NCBI GenBank assembly: GCA_012840445.1
Contig: DULI01000005.1
Location: 124,001-188,000 of the forward strand
DNA length: 64,000 bases
Reading direction: 5' to 3'
Source of the DNA: Clostridiales bacterium
GTDB taxonomy: Bacteria; Bacillota; Clostridia; Oscillospirales; Acutalibacteraceae
The notes beneath the pieces were generated by a model. It was given only the letters and a program-made list of their open reading frames with translations, had not been told where the DNA came from and searched no databases. The translations under genes and the position numbers were made by a program. Shown here in pieces: positions 34,405 through 45,361 of this stretch; the first letter of the stretch is position 1, and the number at the start of each line of letters is the position of its first letter.

Positions 34405-34896
34405 ATGGTAATTAGCATAAAAGAAGTAGAACCAACCGAAATCAAGCAGCTCTGCCGCATGGCGCGGGATATCTGGACCGAGCACTACACCCCGATAATC
34501 GGAAGTTTGCAGGTTGAATACATGCTCCAAAAATTCCAGTCCCCCGAAGCGGTAAGGCAGTACATAAAAGAAGGGTACAAATGCTGTTTTATCCTGCTTG
34601 ACGGAAATACCGCAGGCTACATTATGTACAAAGCCGACAAAGAGCTGTTTTTAAGCAAGCTGTATGTGGAAAAGCAGTACCGAAACCGGGGCTGCGCCGC
34701 CGCGGCAATAGATTTTTTAAAGAGTGAGTGCCGCGCAAAGAGCATCGGCCGCGTCTGGCTGACTGTAAACAAAAACAACACAGGCTCCATCGCGGCATAT
34801 AAAAAGCTCGGGTTTAACATTTGTGGCGAATGCAAAACCGACATAGGTTGCGGCTTCTTTATGGACGATTACATAATGGAGCTAATAGTAAACTAA
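34405..34896 (+). CDS. GNAT-family N-acetyltransferase
   Basis: A 163-residue acetyltransferase. The acetyl-CoA loop is in LYVEKQYRNRGCAAAAIDFL (about 87-106) and the following VWLTVNKNNTGSIAAYKKLGF matches motif B. The ATG at 34405 is preceded by AAAGGTG. It follows the AEC gene with a 13-base gap and ends at a strong terminator. Substrate unknown. Confidence 0.88.
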   Translation: MVISIKEVEPTEIKQLCRMARDIWTEHYTPIIGSLQVEYMLQKFQSPEAVRQYIKEGYKCCFILLDGNTAGYIMYKADKELFLSKLYVEKQYRNRGCAAAAIDFLKSECRAKSIGRVWLTVNKNNTGSIAAYKKLGFNICGECKTDIGCGFFMDDYIMELIVN

Positions 34897-34923
34897 AAGG
34901 CTTAAAACTATAAAGCGATAAAA

Positions 34924-34954
34924 AACGGGGCGGCAAGCCCCGTTTAATTTTTTA
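34924..34954 (+). terminator. Terminator of the AEC-GNAT operon
   Basis: AAACGGGGC (34924-34932) pairs with GCCCCGTTT (34938-34946), followed by AATTTTTT. Confidence 0.9.
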
Positions 34955-34981
34955 ATAAAAGGGCGTGTATGCACGCCCTTA
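34951..34981 (-). terminator. Terminator of the ABC binding-protein gene
   Basis: AAGGGCGTG (34960-34968) and CACGCCCTT (34973-34981) form a 9-base-pair stem; on the minus strand it is followed by TTATTAAAA. It lies directly beyond the binding-protein stop codon. Confidence 0.75.
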
Positions 34982-34983
34982 AT

Positions 34984-35874
34984 TTATGCAGCACTCTCGC
35001 TAATCAGCTTCGCCATCTGTTCCAGCGCCTTGTAGGTCTCCTGCCCCTGCTTTTCAAGGTCGGTAACGGATATTGCAAACACCTTTCCTCCCGCCACCGC
35101 CGCCGTACCGCCAAGGGCCTTGTCCCCCAGAATTTCATTCTTCAAAAAATCGGGGCAGAAGATATATTCGGGGTTTTGCTTGGCGATATCCTCATAGCTC
35201 ATGGAATAGCCAGTGCCGCCGGCGGCCACGTTGGAAAAGCCCGCGGCTTCCAAAAACTGCCCCAAAAGGCTGTCCCCCGTCGCCACCACCCCGCTGGCAA
35301 GGATAAGGCACACCTTTTTGCCCTGGATAATAGGATAATCCTGCTTAATTTTTTCTATTTTCCCCATAAACCGTTCGAACGTTAGGCGGGCATTGGACTC
35401 GCCCGTATGCTTCCCGCTTACGAGTTTTGCGATGGCCAGGTAATAGTCGTCCAGTTCTTCCAAGGTCTCGGCCGCTTCAACCACCGCCACGGGAATGCCC
35501 TCAAGCTGCAGCCGCTCGGCAATGTCAAAGGGCAGAGTCGTATTGGAAAGGATCAAATCGGGATTAAGGTTCAAAATCCTTGTAATATCCGGCAGGTCGG
35601 CCGTTCCAACCCTTGGCAGTTCCTTATCGGTGCTCGAGCAGTTGCACACCCCCGCAAGCTGAGCGGATGACCCCAGTTCGTTTATTACCGAAGTAATGGA
35701 GGGGGAAAGGGAAACTACCCTCTGGGGGCAGCTTTCAAGGGTTACGTTTGCCACCGTAACGGGATAATCGGGGATGGGCTGGCTGGAACTTATATTGTCA
35801 GTGTCATCGCTGCACCCGCAGGCAAATACCACCAATACCGCACAAAGTAAAACCAACAACAGCTTTTTCGGCAT
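34984..35874 (-). CDS. ABC transporter substrate-binding lipoprotein (BtuF/FhuD-type)
   Basis: A protein of 296 residues with a lipoprotein signal (LLLVLLCAVLVVFACGC at the start). A periplasmic-binding fold of the PF01497 family follows: CPQRVVSLSPSITSVINELG, a GTADLPDITRILNLNPDLILS segment, the long linking helix and a C-terminal lobe. The family binds corrinoids, haem or ferric siderophores; the ligand is not fixed by sequence. The ATG at 35872-35874 with AAAGGTG is chosen because the earlier in-frame region is not signal-like. It lies 22 bases after the AAA gene; no permease or ATPase gene is adjacent. Confidence 0.85.
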   Translation of the reverse strand: MPKKLLLVLLCAVLVVFACGCSDDTDNISSSQPIPDYPVTVANVTLESCPQRVVSLSPSITSVINELGSSAQLAGVCNCSSTDKELPRVGTADLPDITRILNLNPDLILSNTTLPFDIAERLQLEGIPVAVVEAAETLEELDDYYLAIAKLVSGKHTGESNARLTFERFMGKIEKIKQDYPIIQGKKVCLILASGVVATGDSLLGQFLEAAGFSNVAAGGTGYSMSYEDIAKQNPEYIFCPDFLKNEILGDKALGGTAAVAGGKVFAISVTDLEKQGQETYKALEQMAKLISESAA

Positions 35875-35896
35875 TACACACACACCTTTCACGCCT

Positions 35897-37138
35897 CTAA
35901 AAATCAAGAGGCAGACCGCGCTCAATGCGCGAATGCATAAAGTAGGCAAACTGGCTTGCGGCCCTGGGCGACCTGCCGCCGGCCGCCAGCGCCCACCTTT
36001 CTGCAAGGTTTAATATTTTCTCGTCCGTCGAAATTCCAATATCGGCAAAAAGTCCCCTTACAATCTGCAAATACTCCTCCTTAGAGGGGCTAAGAAATGT
36101 CACCGTAATGCCAAACCTGTCGGAAAAGGACAGCAGTTCCTGCTGCAAATCGGCGCTAAACACATCGTCCTCGCGGTCGGAATGTTTCTCGCTTATTAAA
36201 TGCCTTCTATTGGAGGTGGCGTAAACCGCCACGTTCTGTGGCTTTACCGAGAAGGATCCCTCCATAACCGTCTTAAGGGCACCGATATTCAAATCATTGT
36301 TATTAAACGACAGGTCGTCCACAAAAAGAATAAACTTGTACGGAAGTTCCTTTAATTCCCGGCATATTTCGGGCAAATCCGAAAGCCTTTCCTTTGGCAG
36401 CTCTACAACCCTCAAACCCTTGTCAAAATACTCGTTGGCAAGGGCATGAATTGTGGCAGATTTTCCCGTGCCCCTGTCGCCGTAAAGCAGCATATTCGGC
36501 ACACGGAAACCCGCAAGCAGGCTCTCAGTGTTTTCAACCACCCTTTTGCGCTGGCTTTCATAACCCTTAAGGTCATTAAGGGTGACCGGGTCGGGGTTTA
36601 GTACCGGCTTGAAACCTTCTTCCCACACAAATGCGGCGTGATTTACAAACAACCCGCAGCCACGGGCTTTATGATAATTTTTCGAATACTCAACCACGCG
36701 GTCCGTATCCTCGCAAAGGAAGCTGCACTGCCCGCATCGTATTTCGGGCAGTTTTACATCACAGTCAATATCAAGCAAATCTATCAAACCGTCCGTATCA
36801 AGCCCTGAAAGCAGAAAAAAGGTGTAAAGCTCATCCTTTGCGGCGTCCAATACGGGCTGCGCTATGTTTTTCGACAAGGCAAGCGCCCTTGTAAAGGGGT
36901 TGTCGTCCTCAAGCAGAAGGCCTTCAATGTAACCTGCGGTGCCTGATACCGCGCCCTCCTTAAGCGCCGCAGCATACAGCTGCGAATATACGGCCAGGGC
37001 CGCCATGCCGCCATCGCAAAAGACAAGGTTTTTAAGCGCCGCCAAAAACGGGTTGTTAAACACATTTCTATAAACAGACACCAACAGCAAACGCTGTCTT
37101 AAAGTGTCAAGGTCAACCTTTTTTGTCATATACGCCAT
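35897..37138 (-). CDS. DUF815 family AAA ATPase
   Basis: A 413-residue protein of the DUF815/AAA class. The Walker A is LLYGDRGTGKSATIHAL at about 218-234. The Walker B region is FKFILFVDDLSF-like (KFILFVDDLSFNNND). YATSNRRHLISEK is the sensor-type motif, and SDRFGITVTFLSPSKEEYLQIV is highly typical of the family. The N-terminal half has a helical domain with a Cys motif (IRCGQCSFLCE). Cellular role is unknown. The start has AAGGAAAA; a second Met lies three codons in. It is divergent from ilvB. Confidence 0.88.
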   Translation of the reverse strand: MAYMTKKVDLDTLRQRLLLVSVYRNVFNNPFLAALKNLVFCDGGMAALAVYSQLYAAALKEGAVSGTAGYIEGLLLEDDNPFTRALALSKNIAQPVLDAAKDELYTFFLLSGLDTDGLIDLLDIDCDVKLPEIRCGQCSFLCEDTDRVVEYSKNYHKARGCGLFVNHAAFVWEEGFKPVLNPDPVTLNDLKGYESQRKRVVENTESLLAGFRVPNMLLYGDRGTGKSATIHALANEYFDKGLRVVELPKERLSDLPEICRELKELPYKFILFVDDLSFNNNDLNIGALKTVMEGSFSVKPQNVAVYATSNRRHLISEKHSDREDDVFSADLQQELLSFSDRFGITVTFLSPSKEEYLQIVRGLFADIGISTDEKILNLAERWALAAGGRSPRAASQFAYFMHSRIERGLPLDF

Positions 37139-37245
37139 TTTTCCTTTTTTTATAATTGCACATAACTAATTTTAAGTCCAATATACAATAAAAGTCAAGC
37201 TATACGGCAAAATTAGATAAATTTTACTAATATACCAGCTTATAA

Positions 37246-37273
37246 TTGACATTGCGCTTTAGCGTGTTATAAT
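37246..37273 (+). promoter_or_regulatory. Consensus SigA promoter of ilvBNC
   Basis: TTGACA (37246-37251) and TATAAT (37268-37273) with a 16-base spacer. Transcription should begin near 37280, only about 27 bases before the ilvB start, leaving no space for a T-box or peptide-leader attenuator. Control is therefore probably by a DNA-binding protein. Confidence 0.88.
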
Positions 37274-37306
37274 ATTAAAAATAATTTAGGTTGAGGGTTT
37301 CGGCAT

Positions 37307-38920
37307 ATGATAAACGGTGCTCAGATTATGGTAAAATGCTTGCAGCAAGAGGGCATAAAGGTTGTGTTCGGGTATCCCGGAGCGGCTATCTGCCCTTTTT
37401 ATGACGCATTATACGATTCCGACATACGCCATATTTTGGTGCGCCAAGAACAAAATGCAGGGCATGCAGCAAACGGGTATGCCCGCATGTCGGGCAGGGC
37501 GGGCGTGTGTATCACCACCTCCGGCCCCGGTGCTACCAACCTCATCACCGCTATAGCCTCTGCCTACATGGACTCGATCCCCATCGTGGCAATTACCGGC
37601 CAGGTCAGAAGCGACCTTATAGGCAGGGATGTGTTCCAGGAAGCCGACATCACCGGCGCCTGCGAGCCCTTTACCAAGCACAGCTATTTGGTCAAGCGCA
37701 CCGCCGACCTTCCGCGGATATTTAAAGAGGCCTTCCACATCGCCACCACAGGCCGTCCCGGCCCCGTGCTAATAGACGTGCCGGTGGATGTACAGCTCGG
37801 CACCGTAAAGGAATTTAAATATCCCGAGTCGGTAGACATAATAGGCTATAAGCCCACTACCAGCGGCAACATGGCGCAGATAAAGCGGGCCTGCAGCGTA
37901 ATCTCGCAGGCAAAGCGGCCTGTCATTTGCGCCGGCGGCGGGGTTTTCTCGGCCCGCGCCAGGGACGAGCTGATGTCATTTGCCGAAAAAACCAAAATCC
38001 CGGTGGTCTGCACCATGATGGGCATTGGCACCGTCCCCACCGATTATCCCGGGAATCTCGGGATGCTGGGAACCCACGGGGTAAAGGCGGCAAACCACGC
38101 CATACAGCACGCCGACCTGATAATCCTTTGCGGCGCGCGGGTAGGGGACAGGGCAATGGCCCGCCCCGACCAGATTGCCAGCCGCTCCAAGGTAATACAC
38201 ATTGACATCGACCCCGCAGAGATTGGCAAAAACATGGCGGCCACCGTCCCCATTGTGGGCGATCTTAAAAACGTGCTTACCGAGCTTGTGAAACTTGTGG
38301 ACTACACCTGCCCGCAGGAATGGATCGAGGACTGCATCTCCCGCAAAACCCCGCCAAAACCCCGGGATACCGATCTTATCGACCCGAAGGAATTCATAAG
38401 GCTGCTTTCCAAAAACATGGCGGAGGGCTCCATCCTCGTGGCAGACGTCGGCCAGAACCAGATCTGGTCGGCAAACAACTTCTTTGTAAACAAGCGCCGC
38501 GCCTTCCTTACCTCCGGCGGAATGGGAACCATGGGATATTCAGTCCCCGCGGCGGTGGGCGCAAAGCTTGCCCGCCCCGATTTTCAGGTGGCGGCGGTAT
38601 GCGGCGACGGCGCATTTCAAATGCAGATGATGGAACTTGCCACAATCCGCCAGCACGACGTGGATATCAAAATAATCGTTATGTGCAACAACCGGCTCGG
38701 CATGGTACGCGAACTTCAGGATAGATTGTACGGTGGCAGGCACAGCGGCGTAATATTAGACGGCAGTCCCGACTTTATCAAGATAGCCGGAGCCTATTCA
38801 ATCCCCGCCGCCATGATCTCCTCAATGGACCAGGCCGAAGAAGCGGTCAAAACCATGTTTAACACTAAAGGCCCGTACCTGCTTGCCTGCAAGGTAAGCC
38901 CGGGCGAGCCCTCTTTATAA
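37307..38920 (+). CDS. ilvB: Acetolactate synthase large subunit
   Basis: A 537-residue thiamine diphosphate enzyme that makes 2-acetolactate or 2-aceto-2-hydroxybutyrate for valine, leucine and isoleucine synthesis. The N-terminal domain has VVFGYPGAAICPFYDAL and the catalytic Glu in HILVRQEQNAGHAANGYAR. The central FAD-binding domain has LGMLGTHGVKAANHA. The C-terminal TPP domain has GDGAFQMQMMELATIRQ and MCNNRLGMVRELQ. It is slightly shorter than enteric homologues but complete. First gene of ilvB-ilvN-ilvC. Confidence 0.95.
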   Translation: MINGAQIMVKCLQQEGIKVVFGYPGAAICPFYDALYDSDIRHILVRQEQNAGHAANGYARMSGRAGVCITTSGPGATNLITAIASAYMDSIPIVAITGQVRSDLIGRDVFQEADITGACEPFTKHSYLVKRTADLPRIFKEAFHIATTGRPGPVLIDVPVDVQLGTVKEFKYPESVDIIGYKPTTSGNMAQIKRACSVISQAKRPVICAGGGVFSARARDELMSFAEKTKIPVVCTMMGIGTVPTDYPGNLGMLGTHGVKAANHAIQHADLIILCGARVGDRAMARPDQIASRSKVIHIDIDPAEIGKNMAATVPIVGDLKNVLTELVKLVDYTCPQEWIEDCISRKTPPKPRDTDLIDPKEFIRLLSKNMAEGSILVADVGQNQIWSANNFFVNKRRAFLTSGGMGTMGYSVPAAVGAKLARPDFQVAAVCGDGAFQMQMMELATIRQHDVDIKIIVMCNNRLGMVRELQDRLYGGRHSGVILDGSPDFIKIAGAYSIPAAMISSMDQAEEAVKTMFNTKGPYLLACKVSPGEPSL

Positions 38921-38939
38921 AACAAAAGGCAGTGATTAT

Positions 38940-39446
38940 ATGAGCAACAGAAAAACAACATTATCGGTACTTGTGGAAAACCATGCGGGCGTTCTGTCCA
39001 AAGTCGTGGGGCTTTTCTCCCGCCGTGGCTTTAATATAGATTCCCTTGCGGTGGGCACTACCGAAGACCCCACTGTTTCCAGGATTACCATTGTGGTCTC
39101 GTCAGACGCCTACACCGTTGAACAGATTGAAAAACAGCTTAACAAACTGATACCCGTAATAAAGGTCAAAAGGCTTACAGAGGGCGGGTATATAAGCCGG
39201 AAACTCACGCTTGTTAAGGTCAACTTCGCCCCTTCAACCCGCTCGGAAATCATGAAAATCGCGGAGCTCATGGGCGCGCGCATAGTCGATGTGTCCAAAA
39301 CCACCATAACGCTTGAGTTTACCGATACTGATGAGCGCACCGAAACGCTTGTGGCACTGCTTAAGCCCTACGGCATTAAGGAGCTTGTCACAACCGGCGC
39401 CATCGCTATCGAGAAGGGCTCTACCTTAAACGGCAATAAGAAGTAA
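38940..39446 (+). CDS. ilvN: Acetolactate synthase small (regulatory) subunit
   Basis: A 168-residue ACT-domain protein. The start KTTLSVLVENHAGVLSKVVGLFSRRGFNIDSLAVG is the valine-binding ACT domain, followed by the second regulatory domain ending in GIKELVTTGAIAIEKG. It confers feedback inhibition by valine on the large subunit. It begins 19 bases after ilvB. Confidence 0.95.
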   Translation: MSNRKTTLSVLVENHAGVLSKVVGLFSRRGFNIDSLAVGTTEDPTVSRITIVVSSDAYTVEQIEKQLNKLIPVIKVKRLTEGGYISRKLTLVKVNFAPSTRSEIMKIAELMGARIVDVSKTTITLEFTDTDERTETLVALLKPYGIKELVTTGAIAIEKGSTLNGNKK

Positions 39447-39468
39447 TTTATTTTAGGAGGAAGAATAA

Positions 39469-40464
<996 letters not shown>

Positions 40465-40470
40465 AATAAA

Positions 40471-40500
40471 AAAAAGGGGGGTAACTCCCCCTTTTTGTTT
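40471..40500 (+). terminator. Terminator of ilvBNC
   Basis: AAAAAGGGGG (40471-40480) pairs with CCCCCTTTTT (40487-40496), followed by GTTT. A second, bidirectional hairpin (AAAAAACCCGCCTTT with its complement) lies at 40551-40583. Confidence 0.92.
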
Positions 40501-40550
40501 TGCATTGTTATGCGGTATCCTTTCCCGTCTTTGCAGTGTAAGAAAAAAGT

Positions 40551-40583
40551 AAAAAACCCGCCTTTAAAAAAGGCGGGTTTTTT
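40551..40583. terminator. Bidirectional hairpin downstream of ilvC
   Basis: A 15-base-pair perfect stem with an AAA loop and A/T tracts on both sides. No gene ends immediately on the other strand, so its role is unclear. The rest of 40584-40927 is AT-rich and holds only a possible SigA promoter (TTGCAA 40741-40746, TATATT 40763-40768) upstream of htrA. Confidence 0.7.
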
Positions 40584-40927
40584 ACAGCAAATAATATGTG
40601 GGAGTTGAAAGCTAAGAATTTTTTGGATATTTTGAAAAAACATCCATAACATTTAAATACCTGTAGATTATACATTAACTAGAAGTGGTTGTCAACTTGT
40701 AATTGATCGGTTTTTGCAAATATATTAAAACAGTATTGATTTGCAAGCAATTTTAGCTAAAATATATTTAGGTTGCATAAGGCCAGCATGTTCCCGCACC
40801 TTGTGTGTGTTAATAATTTGTTTTCATTTATTTACCTTATGTTCACATAATAGTATCAGAAAAGTAATATTTTCAGGTTAAAATTTCGGTAAAGTTAAAA
40901 AAATACTACCCTGAAAGGATAATCGAT

Positions 40928-42403
<1,476 letters not shown>

Positions 42404-42420
42404 AAAAGCAGAAAACAAAC

Positions 42421-42447
42421 AAAACCGGCCATTTGGCCGGTTTTTTT
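42421..42447 (+). terminator. Terminator of htrA
   Basis: AAACCGGCCA and TGGCCGGTTT form a 10-base-pair stem with a 2-base loop and a run of T. Confidence 0.92.
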
Positions 42448-42502
42448 ATTGTAAAAACAAAAACAGGCCTTTAGCGTGTAAAAGCCTGAAAAGTTTACAA
42501 AC

Positions 42503-42769
42503 TTAATTAGCGGTTGCTTTATTCAAACGTACGGTCAAAACGGATTTTCTTCTGGCAGCGGCATTCTTGTGAATAATACCTTTGGCAGCAGCCTTATCCA
42601 GCATCTTAATGGCAAACCGCACAGACTCGTTCATATTGTCAGCCTTGCTTTCAACGGCGGCGTTGGCCTTCTTAAGGGCGGTTTTCAAAGCGGAACGGTA
42701 TGCCTTGTTGCGCTCATATCTCTTGCGGTTTACCAACACGCGCTTCGCGGCGGATTTGGTATTCGGCAT
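42503..42769 (-). CDS. rpsT: 30S ribosomal protein S20
   Basis: 88 residues, highly basic and helical, with the family start MPNTKSAAKRVLVNRKRYERNKAYRS-type pattern (first residues PNTKSAAKRV), the middle LDKAAAKGIIHKNAAARRKS and a short C-terminus. It binds 16S rRNA early in 30S assembly. AAGGAGGTG precedes the ATG. Position next to gpr-spoIIP matches the rpsT-gpr-spoIIP neighbourhood of Bacillus, with rpsT divergent. Confidence 0.96.
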   Translation of the reverse strand: MPNTKSAAKRVLVNRKRYERNKAYRSALKTALKKANAAVESKADNMNESVRFAIKMLDKAAAKGIIHKNAAARRKSVLTVRLNKATAN

Positions 42770-42805
42770 ATCTGCACCTCCTTAATGCAAAATTCACGTA
42801 TGATT

Positions 42806-42834
42806 ATATTACCACTAACATTTGCGGATTGCAA
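42806..42834 (-). promoter_or_regulatory. SigA promoter of rpsT
   Basis: On the minus strand TTGCAA (42829-42834) and TAATAT (42806-42811) are separated by 17 bases, about 35 bases from the start codon. Confidence 0.65.
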
Positions 42835-42858
42835 CACTTTTTTTATTCCTATCGATTA

Positions 42859-42888
42859 GCATAACCCAATAAATTTAAGATAATACTA
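42859..42888 (+). promoter_or_regulatory. Candidate SigF/SigG promoter of gpr
   Basis: GCATA at 42859-42863 and GATAATACTA at 42879-42888, 15 bases apart, resemble the SigF/SigG pattern (GYATA and GGNRANANT). In Bacillus gpr is transcribed in the forespore by these factors. It lies about 50 bases before the gpr start codon. Confidence 0.55.
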
Positions 42889-42938
42889 ATTTAAGTAAAC
42901 CTTTCTGGCATGTATTTTAAAATTCTGGAGGTAACCTT

Positions 42939-43805
42939 ATGCAAATAAGAACCGATTTGGCGCTGGAACAGCACGAACTCAACCCCGAGGTGGAAGGCAT
43001 AGAGTCAGAGGAAATAACCGTGGGAAAGGCCAAAATCACCCGAATAACCGTTTTAAACGAAAAGGGCGAGCAGGCCATCGGCAAAAAGCGGGGGCGGTAC
43101 ATCACGGTGGAGGTACCCCCATTCTCGGACGATTCAGGCATGGACGAGGACCAGATTACAGCCATCAAAAACGAGCTTGCCAACATGATTCCAAAAGAGG
43201 GCGTGGTGCTGGTGGTGGGGCTTGGAAACACAAACATAACCCCCGACGCTTTAGGCCCAAAAACCGCCTCACGGGTGCTCGCCACGCGCCACATAACCCA
43301 GGAGTTTGCAAGGTCCATAGGCCTTGAGGGGCTTCGGGGCGTCGCGGTCATAAGCCCCGGGGTGCTCGGCCAGACGGGAATTGAAACCTCCGAAATCATC
43401 ATGGGTACAATCCAGCGCGTGAACCCCTCGGCGGTAATAGTAATCGACGCCCTTGCCTCAAGAAGGCTTGCGAGGCTCGGCTGCACGGTGCAGATGGCGG
43501 ACACCGGCATATCCCCCGGCTCAGGCGTGGGCAACGAGCGGGCGGAAATCAGCAAGGACACCTTGGGTGTACCCGTCATCTCAATAGGCGTGCCCACCGT
43601 CGTAGACGCCACAACCCTTGCCTACGATTTGCTGGGCGAAAAGCCGCAGCAAAGCCAGCTCGTGGAGCCAAGGGGCGCCAAAATGATTGTAACCCCGCGG
43701 GAAATTGATATTCTTATCGATCGGGCGGCGCAGCTTTTGTCACATTCAATAAACTGCGCACTGCAGCCCTCCATAGACCCGGAAGTTCTGCTGTCTTTGG
43801 TATAA
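42939..43805 (+). CDS. gpr: GPR endopeptidase (spore germination protease)
   Basis: A 288-residue protease of family A25 that degrades small acid-soluble spore proteins during germination. The N-terminus IRTDLALEQHELNPEVEGIE is the short propeptide region. ITVEVPPFSDDSGMDEDQI, the VVLVVGLGNTNITPDALGP motif with its Asp, and VIVIDALASRRLARLG are family hallmarks. It is made as an inactive zymogen in the forespore. GGAGG precedes the ATG. spoIIP follows within 70 bases. Confidence 0.96.
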   Translation: MQIRTDLALEQHELNPEVEGIESEEITVGKAKITRITVLNEKGEQAIGKKRGRYITVEVPPFSDDSGMDEDQITAIKNELANMIPKEGVVLVVGLGNTNITPDALGPKTASRVLATRHITQEFARSIGLEGLRGVAVISPGVLGQTGIETSEIIMGTIQRVNPSAVIVIDALASRRLARLGCTVQMADTGISPGSGVGNERAEISKDTLGVPVISIGVPTVVDATTLAYDLLGEKPQQSQLVEPRGAKMIVTPREIDILIDRAAQLLSHSINCALQPSIDPEVLLSLV

Positions 43806-43840
43806 CATGTCCTTCCGCCTTCTAAAATCAGAGGCCGTTG

Positions 43841-43848
43841 CATAGAAT
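43841..43848 (+). promoter_or_regulatory. Possible SigE -10 box before spoIIP
   Basis: CATAGAAT matches the SigE -10 consensus CATACAAT in seven of eight positions, 25 bases before the spoIIP start. A matching -35 element is not convincing. Confidence 0.35.
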
Positions 43849-43872
43849 TAATAAAGAGCCTTTGGAAAGAAG

Positions 43873-44955
43873 GTGGAAGGCATTGCAAAACGAGTATTAG
43901 CAGTATTTATTATAACTGCTTTAATAATAACCGCAATAAAATCCAACGCCTTTAACAGCTTTTTTGACACCGCCAAGGATGCGGCAGTCTTCTCGGCGCT
44001 GCTTGCGATGCCCGAAGGGTACTACCAAAACATCCGCAAAATGGCGGGCGCCACCGTTTCGGCAGACGACACAATATACAACCCGGAGCCGGAAAACATA
44101 CCCGAAGACGATATCCTCCAATCCGAACCCGAAACCAGCACGGCGCCCCTGCCCGAAGAGGCGGTGGGCAGAATCATCTCAAGGTTCGTTTCCCCATATT
44201 CAGTCAAACTTGCCTACAATAACGTATATGTAAGAAATCTGACCTCAAAGGAAATAGACCTCAAATCCGAACTGGAGGCAGGCCCCGCCCTTCGGCTTAA
44301 CAGCACAAACGAGCCCCAGGTGCTGATTATTCACACCCACACCACCGAAGGTTTTATGCTTGAGGACAGGGACTACTACACCAACCTCGACGAATCCCGC
44401 ACAACAGACATGACAAAAAACATAGTCCATATCGGCGAGATAATAAAAAATCAGATAGAAGCCGCGGGCATTTCGGTAATACACGATGTGACATTGCACG
44501 ACTACCCCTCATACTCGGGCAGCTACAGCCGCTCCGAAAAGACCGTCAGGCAGTACCTTGAAAAATACCCCTCAATCAAAGTGGTGCTGGATATCCACCG
44601 GGACGCCATTTCCGCGGGCGGAACCGATAAAGTAAAGCCGGTCAAAGAGATAAACGGCAAAAAGGCGGCGCAGATCATGCTGGTGCTCGGCTGCGAAGAC
44701 GGCAATGTCACAGGCTTCCCCAACTGGAGGGAGAATCTAAGGCTCGGCCTTAAGGTCCAGCAGCTTTGCGAGGTAAAATACCCGGGGCTTGCCCGCGCCA
44801 TACACTTTGCGCCCAAAAAATACAACCAGCACCTGTCCACCGGCTCCATGATAATCGAGGTTGGCACCGACGCCAACACGCTTGAAGAGGCAATATATTC
44901 GGGGCAGCTTATAGGGAAGGTGCTCGGCAGCGTGCTTAACACGCTAAAACAATAG
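43873..44955 (+). CDS. spoIIP: Stage II sporulation protein P
   Basis: A 360-residue amidase/endopeptidase of the engulfment machinery (with SpoIID and SpoIIM). An N-terminal signal-anchor helix (about 5-27) is followed by a linker with many Glu and Pro. The SpoIIP domain has VLIIHTHTTEGFM with the zinc histidines, VVLDIHRDAISAGG, LVLGCEDGN and STGSMIIEVGTDANTLEEA. The GTG start overlaps its GAAGGTGG site, so the exact start is uncertain by a few codons. It acts on septal peptidoglycan outside the mother cell membrane. Confidence 0.95.
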   Translation: MEGIAKRVLAVFIITALIITAIKSNAFNSFFDTAKDAAVFSALLAMPEGYYQNIRKMAGATVSADDTIYNPEPENIPEDDILQSEPETSTAPLPEEAVGRIISRFVSPYSVKLAYNNVYVRNLTSKEIDLKSELEAGPALRLNSTNEPQVLIIHTHTTEGFMLEDRDYYTNLDESRTTDMTKNIVHIGEIIKNQIEAAGISVIHDVTLHDYPSYSGSYSRSEKTVRQYLEKYPSIKVVLDIHRDAISAGGTDKVKPVKEINGKKAAQIMLVLGCEDGNVTGFPNWRENLRLGLKVQQLCEVKYPGLARAIHFAPKKYNQHLSTGSMIIEVGTDANTLEEAIYSGQLIGKVLGSVLNTLKQ

Positions 44956-44976
44956 GAAGTTTAAGGAGGCTGGAAG

Positions 44977-45312
44977 TTGACACCCCAAAAAATCGAAACC
45001 TTTTTCAGGGCCATGTGGATTACCGCCCTGCTGCTTTTCGGGCCCGCGCTGCTGCTGCTTGGCATGGGAATAGCATACCAGAATACAAAGGCAATCGGTT
45101 TTGCAGAATACGGCCAAATCGCCGAGGTGCTTAATACCCAAAACGGCTTTGTGCTCCGGCTTTTCGACATGCAGTTTAACTTCAGCTTCCCGGCAAAACT
45201 CCAGCAGATTGCGGACGCGGCAATGGTTTCCTTTCCTTGCGCAATACAATACGTTTTTGATTTTCTTATTAATATCCCCCAATATATTAAAACGCTCCTG
45301 TCATCGCTGTAA
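44977..45312 (+). CDS. Membrane protein downstream of spoIIP
   Basis: 111 residues with one strong N-terminal helix (about 13-33), a moderately hydrophobic middle, and a final amphipathic segment (FDFLINIPQYIKTLLSS). TTG start at 44977 behind AAGGAGG. It lies 21 bases after spoIIP and ends at a terminator, so it is likely co-expressed in sporulation. I recognise no family. Confidence 0.6.
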   Translation: MTPQKIETFFRAMWITALLLFGPALLLLGMGIAYQNTKAIGFAEYGQIAEVLNTQNGFVLRLFDMQFNFSFPAKLQQIADAAMVSFPCAIQYVFDFLINIPQYIKTLLSSL

Positions 45313-45320
45313 AAATAAAA

Positions 45321-45350
45321 AACCCCGCCTTCGCGGGGTCTTTTATTTTG
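45321..45350. terminator. Bidirectional terminator between convergent genes
   Basis: CCCCGC (45323-45328) and GCGGGG (45333-45338) around CTTC. The plus strand continues TCTTTTATTTTG and the minus strand TTTTTTATTTTT, so it can serve both the spoIIP operon and the SGNH-dockerin gene. Confidence 0.9.
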
Positions 45351-45361
45351 TTCTTTTAATT

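Noticed and set aside
37150-37306. T-box or leader-peptide attenuator before ilvBNC
   Set aside because: The consensus promoter leaves only about 27 bases of leader, with no room for a T-box, and no leucine/valine-rich leader frame is present.
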